Below, piece by piece: positions 1 through 9,671 of a stretch of 64,000 nucleotides of DNA. Position numbers and translations under genes: made by a program. Below the pieces are notes generated by a model that saw only the letters and a list, made by a program, of their open reading frames with translations, had not been told where the DNA came from and made no database searches. The DNA is from Dyella_B sp035690825 (GTDB lineage: Bacteria > Pseudomonadota > Gammaproteobacteria > Xanthomonadales > Rhodanobacteraceae), in NCBI RefSeq assembly GCF_051954575.1, contig NZ_JBQCHP010000060.1:1-64000 (forward strand). Direction: 5' to 3'. Every line of letters begins with the position of its first letter. Position 1 is the first letter of the stretch.

Positions 1-3000
1 GCCAGCTTGAAGATGTAGCGCCCGCTTTCGGTGATGGTGGACAAGCCCACCGCCACGCCGGCTTCGCCATGGAAGGAACCGAAGCCCACACCGAAACTGC
101 TCAGGTTAGGCTGATACGCCTGGCCCAGGCTGGACATCGCAATGCCTGCGGCAACACCGGCATTGGCACGGTTGGATATCGCGTTGAGCTGGTGATTGAC
201 GCCTGCCAGTTTCTGGTCGGTGTAGTTCTGCGCCCAGTTCTCCGCCGTTTGCACGCCTTGGTTCACCTGGCCCACGGTCGCCGCATCGGTGGTGGCGGTG
301 CCGGCCTGCACGTTGTGGATCTGCGCCGGCGTGCCGGCCTGGCCCACGGTGACGCTGGTGTAATTCACCGTGCCGTCCGCATTCTTGTCGTACTGCACGG
401 AGCCGGCCTGCGACTGCTGCAATTGCGCGACGTTCACCGCATCGGTCGACGCCGTACCTGCGGCCACATTGGTGATCTGCCGCTGATCGGTGGACGAGCC
501 CACCGACACCACGTTCGAGCGGCCACCGTCAGTGGAACCCGCACCCAACGCCACCGAGTTGTTGCCGCTCGATGAGGCGCCATCGCCGATCGCCGTGCTG
601 TCCGTACCCGACGCGGTCGCCGAAGGACCTTCCGCTACGGAATTGGTACCGGTGGCGGAAGCCGCGGTGCCGCTGGAATTGGCCGAGAAATACTTGCTGC
701 CACCATTGTTGATATTGCTGACAGTAGTGTTGAGGTTGGCGATGGCATTGGTGTTGGCGTTCACCTGCTGATTGGTCGCATACAGCTCCGAACCATTGAT
801 CGCATCGGTGCTGGTGCTGCTCACCTGCCCTGCCGCCACATTGGTGATGGTGCGTTCGTTGCCCGCACTGCCCACGCTCACCGTGCTGGTGGGATTCGTT
901 CCAGCCACGGCATACGTGTTGCCGCCCACCGTGACGCTGCTGGTGCCCTGCACGGTCGAGGTGGTGGAACCGGCGCCCAAGGCAACGTCACCTGCATTGG
1001 CGCCCGCCGTTGCACCGTTGCCGATGGATACCGCGTTGGTGGTGCTTGCCGTGGATACCGGACCGATCGCCACGCTGTTCGTGCCGATGGGCTGCGAATC
1101 GGCCAGGCTCGAATTGGCGTGGAAATACTTGATGCCCGCGCCATCCACCGCGCCACCAATCTGGTTCAGCACGCTTTGCACCGAGTTATAGGTGTTGCCG
1201 CCGTAGTTGAGGTTGGTGGTGATGGCGCCCGTGGTCGGGTCATACGTGGTGTTGCCACCCAGCGACGAAGCCACCGTGTTGCCGAGGTTGGTGACGGTGT
1301 TGCCTAGCGTGGTGGTGGCGGTACCGAGTGCGGTCACTGCCTGGTTGGTGGCGTCCAACTGCGAACCGTTGATGGCATCCGTGCTGGTGGAACTGATGCG
1401 TCCCGCCGCCACATTGGTGATGGTGCGCTCCGTACCCACACCACCCACGCTGACCGTGCTCAGCGGGTTGGTGCCGGCGAAGGCGTAGGTCACGCCATTG
1501 ATGGTGGTGTTGGCCGTTTTCACCACCGTGGCGGTCGTCGAGTTTGCGCCCAGCGCTACGTCGCCTGCCTGCGCATTGGCATTCGAGCCTGAGCCGAGCG
1601 CCACGTCGGTGGGATTGACGGTGGAACTGCCTGCGCCGATCGAGATCGCTTGAATGCCACTCGCCACCGAGTTGGTGCCCAGCGCAATCGAGTCCTGCAG
1701 ATTGGTGGTCGCGTTCTCGCCGATCGCCACGCCGCCCGGCGCGTTCTGCTGCACCAGGGCGCCGTTGCCCATCGCCACGCCGTTGTCGCCGTTGGTCACC
1801 GTGTTCGGGCCAACGGCAATGGCGTTGTTGCCCACGGCCAGCGAGTCCGGATCGGTGGAGTTGGCGTGGAAGTAGCGGGTGGTCGTGGTCGCGAACGAAC
1901 TCAATGCACCGGTCAACTGCCGCACCGTCACCGCATCGTTCGTTGCGGTACCGTCGGCCACGTTGGTGATCTGGCGATAGGTGGTGGCACTGCCGACCGA
2001 CACCGCACCGACCAAGGTGTGGTCCGTGGTGTTGTACGGAATGATCGTGCCGCCGATGGTGCCGCTGGCCGGTGCAAGCGCACGATCGGAAACAGAACCC
2101 GACCCCAACGCCACGCTATCGGTAATCGTCGCCTGCGTGTTGTAACCGAGTGCGCTGGCATTGGCCGCAGTGGCCGAAGCCGCCACGCCCGCCGCCATCG
2201 AGTTCACACCCGTCGCACCGTTGTTGTTGTAGTTGGCCTGCTGCGTGCCGCCGTCGTTGACGCCGTAGTAATGCGTCAATCCGGCGTTCACTGTCGTGTT
2301 GAGCGTATCGATCGCCTGGTTCGTCGCGTACAACTGCGAACCATTGATCGCATCCGTGCTGTTGCCGTTGATCTGGCCCGCCGCCACGTTGGTGATGGTG
2401 CGCTGGTTGGTCGCGCTGCCCACGCTCACCGTGCTGGTGGGCGCGCCGCCGGCAAAGTTGTAGGTGGTGCCGGCGATGACGGTGCTCGGCGTCTGCACCA
2501 CGGCCGCGGTGACAGAACCGGCACCCAGCGCCACGTCGCCTGCTTGTGTGCCCGCCGTGGCCCCTGCACCCAACGCGATTGCATTGGTTTGATTGGCCGT
2601 TGCCGTATCACCGAATGCAAGCGTGCTGGCGGCCGTAGCGCTTGATGCATTGCCGAGCGCCACCGAGCCCTGACCCGTCGCGGTATTGCCGTTACCCAGC
2701 GCAACCGCACCTTGGCCATTCACGGTTTCGTTCGCACCCACACCGACAGCGCCATTGCCGCTGACCGAATTCGGATCGCCGATAGCAACTGCACCGTTAC
2801 CGTTGACGGTCTGCTGATTGCCCAGCGCCACCGCACCGGTACCGCCCAGCACCTGCGATTGATAACCGCCGGCGATGGAACCCGTACCGGACGCCGCCGC
2901 CACCATGTTGCTGTCGCCGATCGCCACCGTCGATGCGGCCAACGCCTGCGAGTTGTAACCAATGGCCGTTGCATTCGTCGCCGTGGCCGAAGCCTTGACG

Positions 3001-6000
3001 CCAGCGGCGAGCGAATCCGTACCCGTCGCACCGTTGTTGGTGTAGTTGGTCTGCTGCGTGCCGCCATCGTTGACGCTGTAGTAATGCGTCAATCCGGCGT
3101 TCACTGTCGTGTTGAGCGTATCGATCGCCTGGTTCGTCGCGTACAGCTGCGAACCGTTGATCGCATCCGTGCTGCTGCCGCTGATCTGACCGGCCGCCAC
3201 GTTGGTGATGGTGCGCTGATTGGTGGAACTGCCCACGCTCACCGTGCTGGTGGGCGCGCCACCGGCAAAGGTGTAGGTGGTGCCGGCAATGCTCGTGCTC
3301 GGCGTCTGCACCACAGCCGATGTCACCGAACCGGAACCCAACGCCACGTCACCGGCATTGCTGCCTGCGGTGGCGCCATTGCCGATCGATACCGCGTTGG
3401 CCGTCGTCGCATTGGATACCGGCCCGATCGCCACGCTATCCGTACCCGTCGCCTGCGAATCGGCCAGCGTGGAATTGGCATGGAAGTACTTGATGCCGCC
3501 GCCATCCACCGCACTGCCGATCTGGTTCAGCACGTTCTGCACGGAGTTGTACGTGTTGCCGCCGTAACTCAGGTTGGTGGTCACCGCACCAGTGCTGCTG
3601 TTGTACGTACTGCCACCACCCAGCGACGAAGCCACGCTGTTGCCCAGGTTCGTCACCTGCCCGCCCAGCGTGGTGATGGCGCTGTTGGCGGCGAACAACT
3701 GCGAACCGTTGACCGCGTCCGTACTGCTTCCGCTGATCTGGCCCGCTGCCACGTTCGTAATCGTGCGCGGACTGCCCGAAGCACCCACGCTCACCGTGCT
3801 GTTCGCATTGGTGCCGGCGAAGTTGTAGGTGGTGTTATTGATGGTGGTGCTTGGCGTATTCACCACGGCGGATGTGGCGGAACCGGAACCGAGCGCCACG
3901 TCGCCTACGTTCGTACCCGCCGTCGCGCCATTACCGATGGCCACGGCGGAACTGATGCTGGACTTGCTGCCATTGCCCAGCGCCACGCTGTTCGCGCTGC
4001 TGGCGTTGGCGTTGTTGCCGACAGCCGTGGCACTTATGCCCGCCGCGGAAGCACTCACGCCTGCGGCAAGTGCATTGCCACCGGTGGCGCCGCCGTTGTT
4101 GTAGTTGGTGTCCGTGCCGGTGGATGTGCTGTTGACGCTGTAGTCGTGCGTTTGCGCCGCCGTGATGTTCGATTGCAGCGTGTTCGCCACGCTGTAAAGC
4201 TCCGAACCGTTGATCGCATCCGTACTGTTCTGCGCGATGCGACCCGCCGCCACGTTGGTAATGGTGCGCTCCGCGCCGCCAGCACCCACGCTTACCGTGC
4301 TGTTGGGGTTGGCGCCGGCGAAGCCGCCGTACGTCACGCTGCCCACGGTCGCGCTGCTGGTCTTCACCACCGTCGATGTCGAGGAACCCGAACCCAACGC
4401 CACGTCGCCTGCTTGCGCGCTCGCCGTGGCGCCCGCACCCAGCGCAATCGCATTGGTCTGGTTTGCCGTGGCCGTATCGCCAAACGCAAGCGCGCTGGCA
4501 GCTGTGGCAGTGGAGTTGATACCCAGCGCCACGGCGCCTTGCCCAGTCGCGTTGTTGGTATTGCCGATCGCCACGGCGCCATCGCCGTTGGCCGTGTCGT
4601 TCATGCCCGTGGCCACGGCGCCGTTGCCGGTGGCGGTATTGGGATCGCCAATCGCCACCGCGCCGTTGCCGTTCGCCGTCTGGCTTTCACCGATCGCCAC
4701 CGCGCCGGTCCCGCCAAGCACCTGCGAGTTGTGGCCGCCAGCGAACGAACCGGTACCCGCCGCAGCAGCCACCGTATTGGTGTCGCCGATCGCCACGGTG
4801 GATGCGGCAAGCGCCTGCGAAAAGCCGCCGACCGCCGTCGATGTCGTAGCCGTGGCATTCGCATGATTGCCTAGCGCTACGCTGTTGGTGCCGGTCGCTT
4901 GCGCGAGGTAACCCACCACCATGCTCGCGCTTCCGCTCGCCACCGTGTTGTAGCCCATGGCGATGCTGGCGTTCCCGGCCGCGTTAGCGCCCGCCCCCAC
5001 CGCTACGGCCCGGCCGTTGATGCCCCCCTGCGCGAGTGCGCCGTAGCCCAAGGCGGTGCTCAGGTTGCCTGATGCATTCGCCAAGTTGCCAACCGCTACG
5101 GATTGATTGCCCTTCGCAGCCGTTGAATAACCAATGGCCATGGCGCTGGTACCTGTCGCGCCGGCATTGTTGTAATTGGTGTCGGTGGCTGGATTGGGGT
5201 TGTTGACGCTGAAATCATGCACTTGATCCGCCAACGCCACCGCATACAGCTGCGAACCGTTGATCGCATCCGTGCTGGCCGAACTGACCTGACCCGCCGC
5301 CACATTGGTGATGGTGCGCGGGCTGGTCGCGCTGCCCACGCTGACCGTGGACAGCGGCGACGTACCGGCAAATCCGGAATACGTCACGCCGTTGATCGTC
5401 GCGCTGCTGGTCTTGACCACCGTCGACGTCGTGGAACCGGAACCCAGCGCCACATCGCCCGCTTGCGCACTGGCCGTAGCGCCCGCGCCCAAGGCAATCG
5501 CATTGCTCTGGCTTGCCGTGGCGGTATCGCCAAACGCAAGCGCGCTGGCAGCGGTTGCATTGGAGTTGATACCCAGCGCAACGGCGCCCTGCCCAGTGGC
5601 GTTGTTGGTATTGCCGATGGCGACGGCACCATTGCCGTTGGCGATGTCGTTCATGCCCGTGGCCACGGCGCCATTGCCGGTGGCTGTATTCGGATCACCG
5701 ATCGCCACCGCGCCGTTGCCGCTAACCGTCTGGCTTTCGCCCAACGCCACGGCACCGGTGCCGCTGAGCACTTGCGAGTTATGGCCGCCGGCGATGGAGC
5801 CCGTACCCGTACCCGCAGCAATCGTATTGGCATTGCCGAATGCCACGGTGGAATCGGCCAAGGCATGCGACTGGAAACCGATCGCCGTGGACGATACGCC
5901 CGCTGCATTGGTGGATGGCCCCAAGGCGGTCGCGGTATCGGCCACGGCCCTCGCGCTTGGGCCTACCGCGGCGGAACCTGTGCCGGTGGCGGTGGAAAAC

Positions 6001-8732
6001 ACACCTACCGCCAACGAATTCTGGCCCGCCGAATTGGACTGAGTGCCAACAGCCGTAGCGCCGCTCGGACCCGAAGCCACGGCCGAAAGACCGATCGCGA
6101 TCGACTTGCCGCCCGTGACGCTGGCGTTATTGCCCACCGCCACGCTCTGCGGACCGCTCGCCGATGCCGCGACACCTGCGGCCAGCGACGCCGAACCCGT
6201 TGCGCCAGTGTTGTTGTAGTTGGCCTGCTGCACACCACCGTCGTTGTTGCTGAAGTAGTGGATCGCGCCGCTGGAAATCGCCGACGACAATGCCTGGTTC
6301 GTGGCATACAGCTCCGAACCATTGATCGCATCCGTGCTGTTCGCGCTGATCTGTCCCGCCGCCACGTTGGTGATGGTGCGCTGGTTGGTCGCGCTACCCA
6401 CGCTCACCGTGCTGGTGGGATTGGTACCGGCGAAGGTGTATGCCGTGCCGCCGAGCGTGATGCCTGTGGTCTTCACCACCGTCGACGTAGCGGAGCCGGA
6501 ACCCAGCGCCACGTCGCCCGCCTGGATGGTCGCGGCAGCGCCGTTGCCCAAGGCCAATGCGTTCGTCGTCGTCGCGTTGCCCGATGCGCCGATCGCGATC
6601 GCGCCCGATTGGCTCGCGGTGGAAGCACCACCCAAGGCAATCGCATCGGCAGCGGTCGCCTTGGAAGCTGCCGTTGCATTGCCACCGATCGCAATCGAAC
6701 CGGCACCGGTCGACTGCACCGTATCGCCGATGGCGATGGAACGGATGGCGGATGCGTTTGCGCTGGTACCGATCGCCACCGCCGCGTGATCGCCCGTTTG
6801 CGCCGCATGGCCCAAGGCCACCGACAATTCGCCCGCCGCATTGGCGTTGTAGCCGACGGCCGTGGCTTGTCCATTGACGCCGGCAGCCGTCGCGCCTTGG
6901 CCGATGGCGGTATCGCCATTCACGGTGGCGGAAGCGGAACCGCCTATGGCCGTGGTGTTGGTCGCCGTGGCATTGGACTGCGAACCGAGCGCAACGGCAT
7001 TGACTTGCGACGCGGTCGCCGTATCGCCGAAGGCCAGCGCACCTGCTGCTGTTGCATTGGACGCATTACCCAGCGCCACCGCGCCCTGCCCCGTGGCGTT
7101 GTTGTTGTTGCCGATGGCGACAGCGCCATTACCGTTGGCGGTGTCATTCGCACCGGTCGCTACCGCACCGTTGCCGGTGGCGCTATTGGGATCACCGATC
7201 GCCACCGCACCGTTGCCGTTCGCCGTCTGCTGCTGGCCGATCGCCACCGCGCCGGTGCCGCCGAGCACTTTGGATTGATAGCCGCCGGCAAACGAACCAG
7301 TGCCCGCCGTGCTCGCTACCGAGCTGCTGTCGCCGATCACCACCGTGGAAGCCGCTTGCGCGCTGGCGCTGCGGCCGATGGCGATGGCTTGCGCAGCATT
7401 CGCGATGGCAAGCACGCCGACGGCGACCGTGTTTGCCTGGGTGCCGTTGGCCTGATTGCCCACCGCCACCGCATTGGCGCCTGCCGCATTGGAGCTGTTG
7501 CCCAATGCCGTGGCCGAAGTGCCCGCACTCAATGCACCTGATCCGAGCGCGACCGAGCTGGTGCCGCTCGCCGTGGTCTGGTTGCCGAGCGCAATGGAGT
7601 AGGCGCCTGTTGCGTTGGCCACCACGCCCATGGCTGTTGTGTTCGCTTGGCTGGCGTAGGCACCGAGCCCAACTGCCACCGTGTTATTCGCTGCGGCATT
7701 AGCGTTGTTGCCCACCGCCACAGCTGAAACACCTTGGGCATTGGCACCCGATCCAGCAGCGACCGATCCCACGCCATTGGCCGTAACCTGGTTGCCCAGA
7801 GCAAGCGCAAAATTAGCTGTTGCATTGGCCGTGGGGCCTACTGCAACGGCATTCGTCGCCGATGCAATGCTGGATTTGCCAACAGCGATGGCACTAGCGG
7901 CGTTGGCAACGGAACCCCAGCCTCCGGCGAATGCATAGTTACCGCTGGAGTTCGAGCTGACACCGACTGCCGTCGAGTTCCCTCCCGCAGCAACCGCGTA
8001 GGTACCCAAGGCGGTGGCGCCGGCCGCGTTTGCAATGGAGGTGACGCCCAGCGCGATCGAATTGATGTTATTGGAAATCGTACCTTGACCAATCGCGATC
8101 GCACCGCCGGTGCCTGAGGCAGCCGCGTTCAAACCAATGGCTATCCCGTACTGTGTTGATGCGGCTGCCGAATGACCAATTGCAACCGCGTCGCCTACCG
8201 TTGCTTGCGCCAAGGCACCGACAGTAACCGCAAAGTTGGCGTTGGAGACGGAATCCACGCCCATCGCGATGGACCCGGAGCCACTGGAAGTGACATCCGT
8301 ACCGACGGCAATTGCCGATTCCGCCAACGCACCGGTACCTGGAGCGGCGCGCGCACCTACGTAAAGGGCGTTGGTACCCGAGGCAATGGCTCCATAGCCG
8401 AGTGCCGTGGCGTTTATTCCATTACTGTCGGCGTTATAACCCAGAGCAGTGCCACCGGCGGCAAAGACTTTGGACGTGTAACCCACGCAGGTAGCGCTGC
8501 CGCTGTATAAGTTGTAGGGCGCGTTGGTACAGTCGATTGTTTGCGCATCGGCCCATCCGCTCCAACCGGTGGCCATAAGCACAACCAGAATGCTTGCCCA
8601 GAGCCGGCGCTGCGCAGGCTGCGCACTCACGCCTTGCCCCGTTGCCCCGCCGTGATGGCACGAAGCCAACTCCGACGCCACCACCAACTGCTTCAACGAA
8701 GCATTCCATACCTTGCTATAGATCCTGTTCAT
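1..8732 (-). CDS. Giant trimeric autotransporter adhesin (YadA-like), 3' end beyond window
   Basis: Type Vc secreted adhesin, expected to trimerise and be displayed on the outer membrane. The frame is open from the ATG at 8732 to the window edge, giving at least 2910 residues. Residues 1-24 (MNRIYSKVWNASLKQLVVAS...) are a classic extended signal peptide region, followed by a hydrophobic stretch ending near WADAQ. The body is built from YadA-head repeats (AIG/ALG...A...A..G..S/A) alternating with head-connector and neck units (STDAINGSQLYATN, RTITNVAAG). The last residues before the edge (NAGVAAGIAMSSLGQAYQP ... VAVGLS...RYIFKL) match the start of the YadA beta-barrel anchor, so only a few dozen codons are probably missing. 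A GGAGA ribosome-binding site lies 5 nt before the ATG. Very repetitive at DNA level, so copy number could be misassembled. The family assignment is certain; the adhesive target is unknown. Confidence 0.95.
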   Translation of the reverse strand, partial: MNRIYSKVWNASLKQLVVASELASCHHGGATGQGVSAQPAQRRLWASILVVLMATGWSGWADAQTIDCTNAPYNLYSGSATCVGYTSKVFAAGGTALGYNADSNGINATALGYGAIASGTNALYVGARAAPGTGALAESAIAVGTDVTSSGSGSIAMGVDSVSNANFAVTVGALAQATVGDAVAIGHSAAASTQYGIAIGLNAAASGTGGAIAIGQGTISNNINSIALGVTSIANAAGATALGTYAVAAGGNSTAVGVSSNSSGNYAFAGGWGSVANAASAIAVGKSSIASATNAVAVGPTANATANFALALGNQVTANGVGSVAAGSGANAQGVSAVAVGNNANAAANNTVAVGLGAYASQANTTAMGVVANATGAYSIALGNQTTASGTSSVALGSGALSAGTSATALGNSSNAAGANAVAVGNQANGTQANTVAVGVLAIANAAQAIAIGRSASAQAASTVVIGDSSSVASTAGTGSFAGGYQSKVLGGTGAVAIGQQQTANGNGAVAIGDPNSATGNGAVATGANDTANGNGAVAIGNNNNATGQGAVALGNASNATAAGALAFGDTATASQVNAVALGSQSNATATNTTAIGGSASATVNGDTAIGQGATAAGVNGQATAVGYNANAAGELSVALGHAAQTGDHAAVAIGTSANASAIRSIAIGDTVQSTGAGSIAIGGNATAASKATAADAIALGGASTASQSGAIAIGASGNATTTNALALGNGAAATIQAGDVALGSGSATSTVVKTTGITLGGTAYTFAGTNPTSTVSVGSATNQRTITNVAAGQISANSTDAINGSELYATNQALSSAISSGAIHYFSNNDGGVQQANYNNTGATGSASLAAGVAASASGPQSVAVGNNASVTGGKSIAIGLSAVASGPSGATAVGTQSNSAGQNSLAVGVFSTATGTGSAAVGPSARAVADTATALGPSTNAAGVSSTAIGFQSHALADSTVAFGNANTIAAGTGTGSIAGGHNSQVLSGTGAVALGESQTVSGNGAVAIGDPNTATGNGAVATGMNDIANGNGAVAIGNTNNATGQGAVALGINSNATAASALAFGDTATASQSNAIALGAGATASAQAGDVALGSGSTTSTVVKTSSATINGVTYSGFAGTSPLSTVSVGSATSPRTITNVAAGQVSSASTDAINGSQLYAVALADQVHDFSVNNPNPATDTNYNNAGATGTSAMAIGYSTAAKGNQSVAVGNLANASGNLSTALGYGALAQGGINGRAVAVGAGANAAGNASIAMGYNTVASGSASMVVGYLAQATGTNSVALGNHANATATTSTAVGGFSQALAASTVAIGDTNTVAAAAGTGSFAGGHNSQVLGGTGAVAIGESQTANGNGAVAIGDPNTATGNGAVATGMNDTANGDGAVAIGNTNNATGQGAVALGINSTATAASALAFGDTATANQTNAIALGAGATASAQAGDVALGSGSSTSTVVKTSSATVGSVTYGGFAGANPNSTVSVGAGGAERTITNVAAGRIAQNSTDAINGSELYSVANTLQSNITAAQTHDYSVNSTSTGTDTNYNNGGATGGNALAAGVSASAAGISATAVGNNANASSANSVALGNGSKSSISSAVAIGNGATAGTNVGDVALGSGSATSAVVNTPSTTINNTTYNFAGTNANSTVSVGASGSPRTITNVAAGQISGSSTDAVNGSQLFAANSAITTLGGQVTNLGNSVASSLGGGSTYNSSTGAVTTNLSYGGNTYNSVQNVLNQIGSAVDGGGIKYFHANSTLADSQATGTDSVAIGPVSNATTANAVSIGNGATAGSNAGDVALGSGSVTSAVVQTPSTSIAGTTYTFAGGAPTSTVSVGSSTNQRTITNVAAGQISGSSTDAINGSQLYATNQAIDTLNTTVNAGLTHYYSVNDGGTQQTNYTNNGATGTDSLAAGVKASATATNATAIGYNSQALAASTVAIGDSNMVAAASGTGSIAGGYQSQVLGGTGAVALGNQQTVNGNGAVAIGDPNSVSGNGAVGVGANETVNGQGAVALGNGNTATGQGSVALGNASSATAASTLAFGDTATANQTNAIALGAGATAGTQAGDVALGAGSVTAAVVQTPSTVIAGTTYNFAGGAPTSTVSVGSATNQRTITNVAAGQINGNSTDAINGSQLYATNQAIDTLNTTVNAGLTHYYGVNDGGTQQANYNNNGATGVNSMAAGVAASATAANASALGYNTQATITDSVALGSGSVSDRALAPASGTIGGTIIPYNTTDHTLVGAVSVGSATTYRQITNVADGTATNDAVTVRQLTGALSSFATTTTRYFHANSTDPDSLAVGNNAIAVGPNTVTNGDNGVAMGNGALVQQNAPGGVAIGENATTNLQDSIALGTNSVASGIQAISIGAGSSTVNPTDVALGSGSNANAQAGDVALGANSTTATVVKTANTTINGVTYAFAGTNPLSTVSVGGVGTERTITNVAAGRISSTSTDAINGSQLDATNQAVTALGTATTTLGNTVTNLGNTVASSLGGNTTYDPTTGAITTNLNYGGNTYNSVQSVLNQIGGAVDGAGIKYFHANSSLADSQPIGTNSVAIGPVSTASTTNAVSIGNGATAGANAGDVALGAGSTTSTVQGTSSVTVGGNTYAVAGTNPTSTVSVGSAGNERTITNVAAGQVSSTSTDAINGSELYATNQQVNANTNAIANLNTTVSNINNGGSKYFSANSSGTAASATGTNSVAEGPSATASGTDSTAIGDGASSSGNNSVALGAGSTDGGRSNVVSVGSSTDQRQITNVAAGTASTDAVNVAQLQQSQAGSVQYDKNADGTVNYTSVTVGQAGTPAQIHNVQAGTATTDAATVGQVNQGVQTAENWAQNYTDQKLAGVNHQLNAISNRANAGVAAGIAMSSLGQAYQPNLSSFGVGFGSFHGEAGVAVGLSTITESGRYIFKL

Positions 8733-8786
8733 AGCGGTCTCCGAAATCCGTCTTCCACGGACATTGGGAAAATCAAATACATCGCT

Positions 8787-8803
8787 GCGGCGCGTCGCGC
8801 CGC
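8787..8803. promoter_or_regulatory. GC-rich 17-nt palindrome in the adhesin leader
   Basis: A perfect inverted repeat, GCGGCGCG-T-CGCGCCGC, lies 55 nt upstream of the adhesin start codon and next to a six-base A/T tract. It could fold in the mRNA leader or serve as a protein-binding site. No function can be assigned from the sequence. Confidence 0.35.
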
Positions 8804-9270
8804 GCATCGAAAAAAGGGATCCCCGGCAGGCAAAGGATCCTGAGGCGTCATCTCGGGGGGTGGAGTCGATCGTCTGCCGCCCGCGTCAATTCGCGGACAC
8901 ATGCCTTCCTGGCACGCGGGAAAACGGGAAAAAGATTCAGTAACGGATGAAGCCGAACGCGCCCAGGCGATTGGGCGGAGCGCCTGGCAAGGCGTTCTTC
9001 AAAGCGCGGAACGAACCGCTGACGCCATGGCCGTTCCGATACGCCGCGCCTGCTGCAAGCACGCGTGTGGCGTGAAACCCGTAACTGTTTGCGAAGCTGT
9101 AACCGTAATGCATGACCGCCCCCGAGATTGCGCATGCATGGCCGCACCCTGCGGCCATGTCGAAACCTGCGCACTCATTGAAGCGGATGGGAACGGAAAT
9201 CGATGCACAAAATCGGCAAGACCACTACCCGTTTTCGGCAATTATCGTACTTATTTGGCAATTGGACGGT

Positions 9271-9297
9271 CGTCTTGCCTATTCCTTCGGCAAGACG
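9271..9297. promoter_or_regulatory. Hairpin, 9-bp stem
   Basis: CGTCTTGCC and GGCAAGACG form a perfect 9-bp stem around a 9-nt loop. No T-tract follows on either strand, so it is not a standard intrinsic terminator. It lies about 540 nt upstream of the adhesin start. Confidence 0.4.
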
Positions 9298-9350
9298 CAG
9301 CCGTTTCACAAATCAAAAACAGGATGCACATGGCTTCGCCGAAAGCCCAT

Positions 9351-9639
9351 GTAGGTTGGGGTGACAACCCCAACATTGCCATGCATGCACAGGTCGCAGG
9401 TGTTGGAGTTTTGCACCCTGATATATCCCCACGCTTTTGCTTAGCGCTTCTTTCTCTGCAAAAACGAAAACGTTCATGCTGGAGGGCCGCCAAAAAAGTC
9501 CAAAAGTCATTCCGGCGAAGGCCGGAATGACGGTGAGGCGATATGAGCGATTGCGCACAGAAATGGTTAGTCCGCTGATTTCGCTCAACATATCAGGTGA
9601 AAAACGTGGGGATATTTCAGGGCTTGCACCCCAACCTAC
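9351..9639. repeat. Degenerate palindromic repeat plus inverted half-copy
   Basis: 9351-9420 is a diverged copy of the intergenic repeat that begins GTAGGTTGGGGTG and ends with the inverse. Its right part runs on into a tail (CTGATATATCCCCACG, about 9419-9434) that recurs in inverted form at 9603-9620 next to another right-half copy (GCTTGCACCCCAACCTAC, 9622-9639). The two halves thus make a larger interrupted inverted repeat around about 160 bp of unrelated sequence. Confidence 0.6.
9506..9531. repeat. GTCATTCC-type short palindrome
   Basis: GTCATTCCGGC...GCCGGAATGAC is a 26-nt near-perfect palindrome of the GTCATTC-type intergenic repeat common in proteobacteria. A second, more degenerate copy lies at 54695-54720 between hcp and tagJ. 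Confidence 0.6.
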
Positions 9640-9671
9640 AAAACCGTTGCGGTGCACGCACGCATCGGGAT

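Larger units (their letters stand above)
8733..9671. other. Long intergenic region upstream of the adhesin, no confident gene
   Basis: This 939-base gap separates the adhesin start from the 3' end of the two-partner secretion operon. It holds a 17-nt palindrome near the adhesin start, a 9-bp-stem hairpin at 9271-9297, a degenerate copy of the window's palindromic repeat (9351-9420) with an inverted half-copy at 9597-9639, and a separate GTCATTCCGG-type palindrome at 9506-9531. A minus-strand frame starting at 9113 (58 codons, beginning MHYGYSFANSYGF, ending at 8937) has weak start support and is not called as a gene. The adhesin promoter should lie here but no convincing -35/-10 pair was found. 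Confidence 0.5.

Noticed and set aside
2712..7541. Long plus-strand frames across the adhesin gene
   Set aside because: They are antisense to the YadA-like gene, whose minus-strand frame is intact with clear signal peptide, head repeats and anchor. Their low-complexity products mirror the repeats.
1..8700. Regular DNA repeats that could be mistaken for a CRISPR or tandem-repeat array
   Set aside because: The units are in frame and encode YadA head and neck modules; spacing and sequence vary as expected for protein repeats.
8937..9158. Small minus-strand frame upstream of the adhesin
   Set aside because: The start is poorly supported and no homology is recognised; kept only as a note in the intergenic entry.
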